Part shown: piece by piece, positions 35,579-42,052 of the stretch
How positions within the stretch are numbered: position 1 is the first letter of the stretch
Layout of the letters: the number at the start of each line of letters is the position of its first letter
Assembly: GCF_004118265.1 (NCBI RefSeq)
Contig: NZ_SDHW01000001.1
Location: 1,612,001-1,676,000, forward strand
Direction of reading: 5' to 3'
Source: Lacibacter luteus
GTDB lineage: Bacteria > Bacteroidota > Bacteroidia > Chitinophagales > Chitinophagaceae
Length of the DNA: 64,000 bases
Made by a program: the position numbers and the translations under genes
The notes under the pieces: model-generated
What the model was told of the DNA's origin: nothing
The model's input: only the letters and a program-made list of their open reading frames with translations
The model's database searches: none

Positions 35579-36760
35579 TCAGCTTCTCTGCCGGAAATAA
35601 AATGTAAACAGGAAAAAAATCAACCGTATCATTTCATAACAGATGCGTTGCCAGATGCGTTTGATGAGTGTATTGTGTTTTTCAAATTCTTTTTCAGTTA
35701 TCTGTACACAATCTTTAGTAATAATTTCTTCCAATGCCTGTTCGGCCTGTTGCGCAAATGCAGCATGCTGTACATCAAGATTCAGTTCAATACTTGCATA
35801 TGCACTGATGTTATTAATATTGTACGAACCAATGGTTACAAACCTGGTATCGTAGGTGCTGAGTTTGCCATGCAATACATTGGGCTGGTATTCGTACAGC
35901 TGAATATTATTGCGGAACATCCAGCGATACAGATAACGTTCGGCATGTTTGGCCATCGATATATCGCTTGTACCTGCAGTAATCACTTTTATAACAACAC
36001 CACGTTTGGCAGCATGCGCCAGGTTTCTGCGAAAAGCAGCACCGGGTAAAAAATAACTCGACATCATGGTGATATGCGATGTTGCTTTCCTGAACATTTC
36101 AAGGTAGCTGCGGCTTATCTGGTTTTTGCGCCTTACCCAATCGTTGCGGCGAACACGCACCAAACATTCTTTACCACGCAGGTGCAGTTGAGCTTCGCTT
36201 TGCAATTGATGTTTACGTTTTTTACCCCAGCCTGCTTTATTCCAAACTTCCACACAAAGATTAAACAGCTCTGCACTCACTTCTCCTTTGGCATGCACAG
36301 CCCAATCGAGCCATGCCTTTTGGCCAGGCATATCATTATAGCGATTGGAAATATTTACACCGGCTACCATGCTGTGTACTGCATCAACAACCAGCAGTTT
36401 ATGGTGTAATCTTCTGCCAACATAAAATCTTCTGCTGCGGAAAACAGGTTCAAACCAACGAAAGAAAATTCCTGATTGTTTTAATTGCAGAATAAAAGGT
36501 TCGGGTAAATGTTGCGATGCATAACCATCGAGCAATAAATAAACCTGTACACCACGCCTGGCAGCATCCATCAATGCGTTTGCCACCATTGTACCGGTTT
36601 CATCTGCATCAAAAATATAGGTTTGTAAATGTACCGAGTACTGTGCATTGTTTACCAGTTCGAGCAGCGTTTCAAAATAATCTGCACCACCACGTATTAA
36701 CTGCACCTCGTTATGGGTACTGTATGCTGAAGAAACAGGAAATGGTTTACCTCCCGACAT
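35579..36760 (-). CDS. Phospholipase D / cardiolipin synthase-like protein
   Basis: A 393-residue protein with two HKD motifs: HHKLLVVDAVHSMVAGVNIS (about residues 122-141) and HGKLSTYDTRFVTIGSYNI (about 305-323). N-terminal RGGADYFETLLELVNNAQ and VHLQTYIF match cardiolipin synthase family cores. The usual N-terminal membrane spans of ClsA are absent, so it resembles ClsB-type enzymes. It would join two phosphatidylglycerols or phosphatidylethanolamine with phosphatidylglycerol; hydrolase activity is an alternative. It is convergent with the YdjM-like gene and has no FNR-like box. Confidence 0.88.
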   Translation of the reverse strand: MSGGKPFPVSSAYSTHNEVQLIRGGADYFETLLELVNNAQYSVHLQTYIFDADETGTMVANALMDAARRGVQVYLLLDGYASQHLPEPFILQLKQSGIFFRWFEPVFRSRRFYVGRRLHHKLLVVDAVHSMVAGVNISNRYNDMPGQKAWLDWAVHAKGEVSAELFNLCVEVWNKAGWGKKRKHQLQSEAQLHLRGKECLVRVRRNDWVRRKNQISRSYLEMFRKATSHITMMSSYFLPGAAFRRNLAHAAKRGVVIKVITAGTSDISMAKHAERYLYRWMFRNNIQLYEYQPNVLHGKLSTYDTRFVTIGSYNINNISAYASIELNLDVQHAAFAQQAEQALEEIITKDCVQITEKEFEKHNTLIKRIWQRICYEMIRLIFFLFTFYFRQRS

Positions 36761-36884
36761 GCAGCCAAATTACAGATTATCTTTTTTCAAACCTTTCCGT
36801 TTTTTCTTCACTAACTATTTTATACATGAACATACTGCTGCATGTTGATGACTCCTGCATGCATTTAAATGAAATCTTTGGAAA

Positions 36885-36950
36885 TTGAGTTTTATCAAAA
36901 CGGGTAATGACAACCATCATTTGGTAATATGAATTGATAAAATATCTTTA
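36885..36950 (+). promoter_or_regulatory. Tandem FNR/FixK-like boxes and -7 element of the PNPOx-like gene
   Basis: TTGAG-TTTT-ATCAA (36885-36898) and ATGAC-AACC-ATCAT (36907-36920); centres exactly 22 bp apart. The -7 element TATCTTTA (36943-36950) starts 29.5 bp after the second centre. Predicted transcription starts near 36956, so the usable start codon is ATG 36973. Confidence 0.75.
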
Positions 36951-36972
36951 TCCATCCGTTAATGATTTTGCC

Positions 36973-37422
36973 ATGCTGGGTATACTATCTAAAGGAGAGA
37001 TCGAGGAGCTGCTGTATGGCAGCAACCTCGGTCGTATTGGTTGCAGTTACAATGGAAAAACCTACGTAGTGCCTGTAAACTATATTTACGATGGCCGTTG
37101 TGTACTTGCACATTCTGTTGAAGGCATGAAAATTCAGATCATGCGCAAAAATCCTTCTGTTTGTTTTGAAGTAGACGAGATCAGCAACAACAAAAACTGG
37201 AAGAGTGTAATTGCACAAGGTACCTATACAGAACTTACCGGCGAGCGTGAACGGTACGATGCCATGAAACTGTTTGTAGACCGGATGCTGAAACTAAAGA
37301 TCAGCAGCACGACACACCCGCCCGAACCGGAACCCGAACGTTTACACAACAGCAGTTCGGCTAAACCGGTTATCTACCGCATTCTTCTTACCGAAAAAAC
37401 GGGGCGTTACGAAAAAGAATAG
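36973..37422 (+). CDS. Pyridoxamine 5'-phosphate oxidase-family (FMN-binding split-barrel) protein
   Basis: About 149 residues from MLGILSKGEIEELL; an in-frame TTG upstream lies before the predicted transcript start. The split-barrel is seen as LGRIGCSYNGKTYVVPVNYIYD, AHSVEGMKIQIMRKNPSVCFEVDEI and WKSVIAQGTYTELTGERERYDAM. This subfamily (nitroimidazole-resistance/Rv3129-like) binds FMN, F420 or haem and is common in hypoxia regulons. Specific substrate unknown. It is preceded by one of the clearest tandem box promoters in the window. Confidence 0.85.
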   Translation: MLGILSKGEIEELLYGSNLGRIGCSYNGKTYVVPVNYIYDGRCVLAHSVEGMKIQIMRKNPSVCFEVDEISNNKNWKSVIAQGTYTELTGERERYDAMKLFVDRMLKLKISSTTHPPEPEPERLHNSSSAKPVIYRILLTEKTGRYEKE

Positions 37423-37441
37423 TTCAACTTCATTAGCCTGC

Positions 37442-37485
37442 ATGATGCTCATCATTGTAAACGGCTTTTGTAAAGAGTAACTTAG
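37442..37485 (+). promoter_or_regulatory. FNR/FixK-like box promoter of the YtxH operon
   Basis: Perfect palindrome ATGAT-GCTC-ATCAT (37442-37455) with TAACTTAG (37478-37485) beginning 29.5 bp after its centre. A right half-site TTCAT at 37429-37433 is where the 22-bp-upstream box would end. Confidence 0.7.
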
Positions 37486-37523
37486 AACCGATATAACAGT
37501 TTATTCACCTGTAAATATTTTTT

Positions 37524-37748
37524 ATGAACACAATTGGTAAAATTGCCATCGCTGCTGCAGCAGGTGTTGTTGCAGGTGCAGTTGCAGGAATTTTGTTTGC
37601 ACCCGATAAAGGTGAAAACACACGTAAAAAAATTATGGACAGCGGTAAAAAATTAACCGACACTGTTAAAGGCAAACTTGATGGCCTGAAGGTGAACGTT
37701 CGTGGCAAAGCCGAATCTGTAAAAGAAGAAATGGGCGAACTCGTATAA
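37524..37748 (+). CDS. YtxH-domain protein
   Basis: A 74-residue protein. One glycine/alanine-rich membrane segment (IAIAAAAGVVAGAVAGILFAP) with the YtxH motif GILFAPDKGENTRKKI, then an amphipathic Lys-rich tail (KLTDTVKGKLDGLKVNV). YtxH proteins are small general-stress envelope proteins of unclear mechanism. First of three overlapping or closely spaced genes. Confidence 0.88.
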   Translation: MNTIGKIAIAAAAGVVAGAVAGILFAPDKGENTRKKIMDSGKKLTDTVKGKLDGLKVNVRGKAESVKEEMGELV

Positions 37749-37760
37749 CCCAAACTGTTG

Positions 37761-38132
37761 ATGATGCAGGAAACATTTGCCAAAGCAGAAGAACTGGCCG
37801 GACATGTAAGGGAATACATCCATAACCGTTTGGATGTAGCAAAGCTCGATACTGCTGAAAAAACATCGAAAGTGGCAGCATTCATTATTGCAGTGGTAAC
37901 CGTTGCAGTATTTATTTTCAGTTTTATATTTTTTGCCAGTGTGGCTTTGGCATTTGTTTTTTCAAGAACTACAGGTTCGCTTGCAGGAGGCTTTTTAATT
38001 GTAGCCGGTATTTATTTGTTGATCGGGATCATTATCTGGCTGTTGAAAGACCGTATTATTCAACTGCCCATTATGAATGCTTTGCTGAAACAATTGTTCC
38101 GGGAAGAGGAAGACGACGATGAAGAAAATTAA
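37761..38132 (+). CDS. Holin-like (phage holin superfamily III / DUF1469-type) membrane protein
   Basis: About 123 residues. An N-terminal amphipathic helix (EELAGHVREYIHNRLDVAKLD) precedes two membrane spans (AFIIAVVTVAVFIFSFIFFASVALAFVF and GGFLIVAGIYLLIGIIIWLL), then an acidic tail EEEDDDEEN. This is the DUF1469 arrangement, usually found beside YtxH proteins and not a phage function. Two consecutive ATG codons make the exact start ambiguous by one residue; the preceding TTG is rejected. Its end overlaps the next gene by 14 bp. Confidence 0.82.
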   Translation: MMQETFAKAEELAGHVREYIHNRLDVAKLDTAEKTSKVAAFIIAVVTVAVFIFSFIFFASVALAFVFSRTTGSLAGGFLIVAGIYLLIGIIIWLLKDRIIQLPIMNALLKQLFREEEDDDEEN

Positions 38133-38406
38133 AACAATAAAACAATTAAAACTCCGGCGCAAACAACTGGAGCAACGAAAAGCCGAACTTGAAAAAGCCA
38201 TCCATTACGATTGGCTGGATGTTAAAGAAAGCATCCACCCTAAAAATGTAGCAGGGCAGGTATTTGCAAGTATGTTCGAAAAAGAAAAAGCAAACGGCGA
38301 ATCGTCGCTGGCCGAAACCTTATCGCAACTGGCAGCTGTTCTTACAAAGATCGGTGTTGAAAAAGCCGAAGAGAAAGTAGCCGAATGGCTGAATAAAAAG
38401 AAATGA
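38119..38406 (+). CDS. Small coiled-coil protein of the YtxH operon
   Basis: A 95-residue, Lys/Glu-rich helical protein: KTIKQLKLRRKQLEQRKAELEKAI followed by HYDWLDVKESIHPKN and a C-terminal helix EKAEEKVAEWLNKK. No membrane segment. It overlaps the holin-like gene by 14 bp, which suggests translational coupling and a shared function at the envelope. This triplet (YtxH, DUF1469, small coiled-coil) is common in Bacteroidota; the biochemical role is unknown. Confidence 0.8.
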   Translation: MKKIKTIKQLKLRRKQLEQRKAELEKAIHYDWLDVKESIHPKNVAGQVFASMFEKEKANGESSLAETLSQLAAVLTKIGVEKAEEKVAEWLNKKK

Positions 38407-38431
38407 TGCTTACTGGCCCTGCAATCGCAAG

Positions 38432-38462
38432 TAGCCGCCCCCAACCGGGTGGCTATTTGATT
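38432..38462 (+). terminator. Probable terminator of the YtxH operon
   Basis: Hairpin TAGCCGCCC/CGGGTGGCTA with loop CCAAC followed by TTTGATTTAT; the T-run is interrupted. Confidence 0.55.
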
Positions 38463-38515
38463 TATGAGCTGTTTGTAGCAATTGTTAAAAGCATTTCTTT
38501 CAACATCGCTTTTCT

Positions 38516-38582
38516 CTGATGTGAATCACAGCCTTCATTGATGTTCATTCTTGAAAAAAACCTTACTGCAACCGTATCTTCA
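38516..38582 (+). promoter_or_regulatory. Tandem FNR/FixK-like sites and -7 element of hsp20
   Basis: CTGAT-GTGA-ATCAC (38516-38529) plus TTGAT-GTTC-ATTCT (38538-38551), whose left half is consensus; centres 22 bp apart. -7-like TATCTTCA (38575-38582) starts 30.5 bp after the second centre. Confidence 0.6.
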
Positions 38583-38625
38583 AACTGTTCAAATAATTAA
38601 TCACACATAAACAAAGGAGGTGTAT

Positions 38626-39072
38626 ATGTCAACAAGAGCGCTAACAAAACCTGGCATGTTACCAACAGTGTTCGATGATTTCTTTAAACCCTGGAACGAA
38701 TGGTTCGATAATGGCAATTCGTTTCTCGGCCGTACGATGACAATGCCTGCAGTTAACATTGTTGAGAACAAAGAAGACTACATGGTATCTCTTGCTGTAC
38801 CCGGAATGAACAAAGAAGATTTCAATATTGATGTTGAAGGCAACATGCTCACCATCAGCAGCGAAAAAGAAGAAAAGAAAGAAGAAAAAGAAGATAAGTA
38901 CACCCGTAAGGAATACAACTATTCTTCTTTCAGCCGCAGCTTTACTTTACCGGATGAAGTAAACAAAGAAAAAATTGAAGCGAAATACGAAGATGGTGTG
39001 TTGAAACTGATGCTTCCTAAAAGAGAGGAAGCGAAGAAGCTCGCAGCGGGCAAACATATCGCTGTAAAATAA
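38626..39072 (+). CDS. hsp20: Hsp20 / alpha-crystallin small heat-shock protein
   Basis: A 148-residue canonical Hsp20. Alpha-crystallin domain runs from PAVNIVENKEDYMVSLAVPGM through FNIDVEGNMLTISSEKEEKK to YNYSSFSRSFTLPDEVNKEKIEAKYEDGVLKLMLPK. ATP-independent holdase that keeps unfolding proteins soluble. The start is ATG 38626, 6 bp after a perfect AAAGGAGG Shine-Dalgarno; an in-frame GTG two codons earlier overlaps that element. Such a strong element is rare in this phylum and suggests high expression. Acidic/Lys-rich loop EEKKEEKEDKY is typical of bacterial members. Monocistronic. Confidence 0.95.
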   Translation: MSTRALTKPGMLPTVFDDFFKPWNEWFDNGNSFLGRTMTMPAVNIVENKEDYMVSLAVPGMNKEDFNIDVEGNMLTISSEKEEKKEEKEDKYTRKEYNYSSFSRSFTLPDEVNKEKIEAKYEDGVLKLMLPKREEAKKLAAGKHIAVK

Positions 39073-39100
39073 TCCCGCCGATGGCGTGATTGTAACCCGG

Positions 39101-39135
39101 GCCCTGCCGCAATAGATTTGTGGTGGGGCTTTTTT
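39101..39135 (+). terminator. Intrinsic terminator after hsp20
   Basis: Stem GCCCTGCCGCA/TGTGGTGGGGC with small mismatches and a TTTTTTG tail. It ends 5 bp before the first regulatory box of the next gene. Confidence 0.75.
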
Positions 39136-39139
39136 GTTT

Positions 39140-39204
39140 ATGAGCATCATCAGTTTATTTTCTGATAATGGTCAGAAAGCAGCAAACAGACCGGTTCTAA
39201 TTTG
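39140..39204 (+). promoter_or_regulatory. Tandem FNR/FixK-like boxes and -7 element of ccoI
   Basis: ATGAG-CATC-ATCAG (39140-39153) and CTGAT-AATG-GTCAG (39162-39175), centres exactly 22 bp apart. TAATTTG (39198-39204) begins 29.5 bp after the second centre. The start codon is only 9 bp past it, so the leader would be nearly absent. Confidence 0.72.
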
Positions 39205-39213
39205 CAGCCTGTT

Positions 39214-41616
39214 ATGAGTACGAGTGTAAAATCAACCATTCAATGTTATCACTGTGGAGAGGAATGTGTTACTGAAACCATTCAACTGGCCGATAAAACC
39301 TTCTGCTGCCAGGGTTGTAAAACCGTTTACCAGGTGTTGAACCAGAGTGATCTGTGCAATTACTACGAGCTCAACAAAAATCCCGGCACTACACAACGCA
39401 TTACTGTTCGCAAAGACAAATTCTCTTTTCTCGACGATGAAAAAATTCAGCAACAGCTGGTCTCGTTCCGTAACAGCGAACAAACCCATGTAACGTTTTA
39501 CCTGCCGCAGATCCATTGCAGCTCCTGTTTATGGCTGCTGGAAAATCTGCATCGGCTGAACAGCGATGTTGTATCATCAAGAGTAAACTTTACACGTAAA
39601 GAAGTAGCGATCATCTTCAACCATAACCGCAGTTCGTTACGCACCGTTGCCGAATTGTTGACAAGTATCGGTTACGAACCGTACATCAGCTTACAAAATC
39701 TGCAACAGGCAAAGCCACGCATTCAACGCAGTTTAATTTACCAGTTAGGTGTGGCCGGTTTTTGTTTTGCCAACATTATGCTCATGAGCTTTCCCGAATA
39801 TCTCGGACTGGAGGAAGCAGAAAAAAGCATGCAATATCTTTTCCGTTATTTCAATCTTATACTATCACTCCCTGTACTGTTATACAGTTCGCTGCCGTTT
39901 TACCAAAGTGCATGGGGCAGTTTAAAACATAAGTATCTCAATATTGATGCACCAATCGCTCTGGCCATCATCATGACCTTTGGCCGCAGCCTCTACGAAG
40001 TACTCAGCAATACAGGCAGCGGTTATTTCGATTCCATGAGTGGTATTGTGTTTTTTATGCTGGTGGGCCGTGTACTGCAGGAAAAAACCTATCAACAATT
40101 ATCGTTCGAACGTGATTATACATCTTACTTCCCTATTGCAGTAACAGTAATCAAAGACAAAAAAGAAATTCCTACTGCATTACCCGATATTAAAGTGGGC
40201 GACACCATTCTCATCCACAACGAAGAATTAATTCCGGTTGATGGTTTATTGACCAAAGGCAAAGCATTGATCGATTATAGTTTTGTTACCGGCGAATCAT
40301 TACCTGTATTGAAGGAAATGGGTGAACTGTTGTATGCCGGCGGCAAACAAACCGGCAGCAATATTGAATTACTGGTAATGAAAGAAGTGGCACAGAGTTA
40401 TTTAACACGCCTCTGGAACAACGATGATAAACAGAAAGCTGCCAAGGTTTCTTTTGTTGATTCATTAAGCCGCTACTTTACCTGGATCGTTTTTGCGTTG
40501 GCAGCAGCTGGTGCTTTGTACTGGAGTTTTTATGATGGCGGCAAAGCATGGAATGTGGTAACTACTATTCTGATTGTTGCCTGCCCCTGTGCTTTATTGC
40601 TCAGCAACAGTTTTACCAATGGCAATGTATTGCGCATACTCGGCAACAACAAACTGTATTTGCGTAATGCACAAACTATTGAAGAAATTGCCGAAGTCAA
40701 TCATATTGTATTCGATAAAACAGGCACACTTACAACAACCGAAGCACAGGATATATTTTTTTCAGGCGAACCATTTACCGATGAAATTGCAGGCTGCATT
40801 GCTGCACTGGCAGCACAAAGCACACACCCGTTGAGTAAACTGCTGGCGAAAGAATTTAAACAAGATGGAGCGTTTACAGTAAAACAGTTTCGTGAATCAA
40901 CAGGCAAAGGTATCAGTGGTATTGTTAACCAACGTATCATCAGTTTAGGATCGGCAGAGTTTATAACCGGTTATGCCTCGCAGAAATTTGAAGGCAGCAC
41001 CGTATATGTTTCTGTTGATGGTTCGTTGCCGGGCTACTTCAGCATACGCAATCATTACCGTACACATATCTTCGAACAGATAAAACAATTACGGAAGCAA
41101 TACCGCATTTCCATTTTGAGTGGCGATAATGAAAGTGAACGTTTGAATTTACAGAGAGAGTTGGGCATGGATGTAAAATTGTTTTTCAATCAACAGCCGC
41201 ACGACAAACTCTGCTACATTCAACAATTACAACAAGGCGGACAAAAAGTAATGATGATCGGCGATGGTTTGAACGATGCAGGTGCATTGAAACAAGCAGA
41301 TGCAGGTATTGCAGTAACCGAAAGCACCAACAACTTTACACCTGCCAGCGATGGTATACTGGAAGCCAATCAGCTCAACCGCCTTTCAGCTTATCTACAA
41401 TTTACAAAAGCAAACAAACGTGTGGTGCTTGCAAGCTTTGTGCTTTCCATTCTCTACAACATCATTGGTTTAAGCTTTGCACTTAAAGGCGTTTTATCGC
41501 CCATGATTGCTGCTATATTGATGCCATCCAGTTCGCTCAGCATTATTCTGCTCACATTCGGCGCATCATCGTTGTATGCACGTTTGCTAGGCTTACGGAA
41601 GAAACAGCAATTGTGA
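39214..41616 (+). CDS. ccoI: CcoI/FixI-type copper-translocating P-type ATPase
   Basis: About 800 residues from MSTSVKSTIQCYHCGEE; an in-frame TTG four codons earlier falls inside the -7 element. N-terminal Cys-rich metal-binding domain (CYHCGEEC, CCQGCKTVY), then an HMA domain with CSSCLW. Eight membrane spans; metal-binding C457-P-C459 in VACPCALLLS; actuator TGES; phosphorylated Asp501 in DKTGTLT; and GDGLNDAGAL in the hinge. It exports copper for insertion into the cbb3 oxidase. It lies upstream of ccoS and the oxidase, in the usual cluster, with its own box-bearing promoter. Confidence 0.93.
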   Translation: MSTSVKSTIQCYHCGEECVTETIQLADKTFCCQGCKTVYQVLNQSDLCNYYELNKNPGTTQRITVRKDKFSFLDDEKIQQQLVSFRNSEQTHVTFYLPQIHCSSCLWLLENLHRLNSDVVSSRVNFTRKEVAIIFNHNRSSLRTVAELLTSIGYEPYISLQNLQQAKPRIQRSLIYQLGVAGFCFANIMLMSFPEYLGLEEAEKSMQYLFRYFNLILSLPVLLYSSLPFYQSAWGSLKHKYLNIDAPIALAIIMTFGRSLYEVLSNTGSGYFDSMSGIVFFMLVGRVLQEKTYQQLSFERDYTSYFPIAVTVIKDKKEIPTALPDIKVGDTILIHNEELIPVDGLLTKGKALIDYSFVTGESLPVLKEMGELLYAGGKQTGSNIELLVMKEVAQSYLTRLWNNDDKQKAAKVSFVDSLSRYFTWIVFALAAAGALYWSFYDGGKAWNVVTTILIVACPCALLLSNSFTNGNVLRILGNNKLYLRNAQTIEEIAEVNHIVFDKTGTLTTTEAQDIFFSGEPFTDEIAGCIAALAAQSTHPLSKLLAKEFKQDGAFTVKQFRESTGKGISGIVNQRIISLGSAEFITGYASQKFEGSTVYVSVDGSLPGYFSIRNHYRTHIFEQIKQLRKQYRISILSGDNESERLNLQRELGMDVKLFFNQQPHDKLCYIQQLQQGGQKVMMIGDGLNDAGALKQADAGIAVTESTNNFTPASDGILEANQLNRLSAYLQFTKANKRVVLASFVLSILYNIIGLSFALKGVLSPMIAAILMPSSSLSIILLTFGASSLYARLLGLRKKQQL

Positions 41617-41752
41617 ACAAAGAACAAGTGGAGAGTAATAAGTAACCAGTAGTATAAGACAGCATCTTTCAGACTTCCCGTCTTTCTGTTTTCCGGACTT
41701 CTCAACTTTGGCCTTTCGATTTTCAAAAAAACCTGACCATGATCACCGGAGT

Positions 41753-41818
41753 TTGACAAGAGTCAAGTTTTTGTCTGATTTGCGTCATCTGCCAGCACAA
41801 CCCCTCCCGATAGTTTTA
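41753..41818 (+). promoter_or_regulatory. Tandem FNR/FixK-like boxes and -7 element of the cbb3 oxidase operon
   Basis: TTGAC-AAGA-GTCAA (41753-41766), a perfect palindrome close to the classic anaerobox, and CTGAT-TTGC-GTCAT (41775-41788); centres exactly 22 bp apart. TAGTTTTA (41811-41818) starts 29.5 bp after the second centre and 30 bp before the ccoS ATG. Confidence 0.8.
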
Positions 41819-41840
41819 CAGCCGAAATAATCCAACAATT

Positions 41841-42029
41841 ATGAGTGTCATCTTCCTTTTGCTTATCGCAAGTGTATCAGTTGCGGCCCTTTTCCTGGGA
41901 GCATTTTTGTGGAGTGTGAAAAGTGGTCAGTACGACGATGAAACCTCACCTCCTATCCGTATGCTGTTCGATCAGAAGCCGGCATCTTCTTCCGGCAATT
42001 CAAGCGAAACCAATTCAACCCAACAATAA
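41841..42029 (+). CDS. ccoS: cbb3 oxidase assembly protein CcoS
   Basis: A 62-residue protein with one N-terminal membrane span (VIFLLLIASVSVAALFLGAFLW) and the CcoS signature AFLWSVKSGQYDDETSPPIRMLF. The Ser/Asn-rich tail is poorly conserved. CcoS is needed for cofactor insertion into cbb3 oxidase. It leads the ccoSNOQPGH operon. Confidence 0.95.
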   Translation: MSVIFLLLIASVSVAALFLGAFLWSVKSGQYDDETSPPIRMLFDQKPASSSGNSSETNSTQQ

Positions 42030-42052
42030 TAACAACAGAACAAACTGAAATT

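Noticed and set aside
36934-36972. TTG start for the PNPOx-like protein
   Set aside because: It lies upstream of the predicted transcription start; ATG 36973 fits the fold.
37758-38132. Phage origin suggested by the holin-like annotation
   Set aside because: No phage genes nearby; the YtxH/DUF1469 pair is a normal chromosomal stress unit.
38620-38625. GTG start for hsp20
   Set aside because: It overlaps the Shine-Dalgarno sequence; ATG 38626 has ideal spacing.
41617-41740. C/T-rich sequence after ccoI, similar in flavour to 55260-55290 and 55690-55735
   Set aside because: Composition bias without a consistent repeat unit; no hairpin or coding potential.
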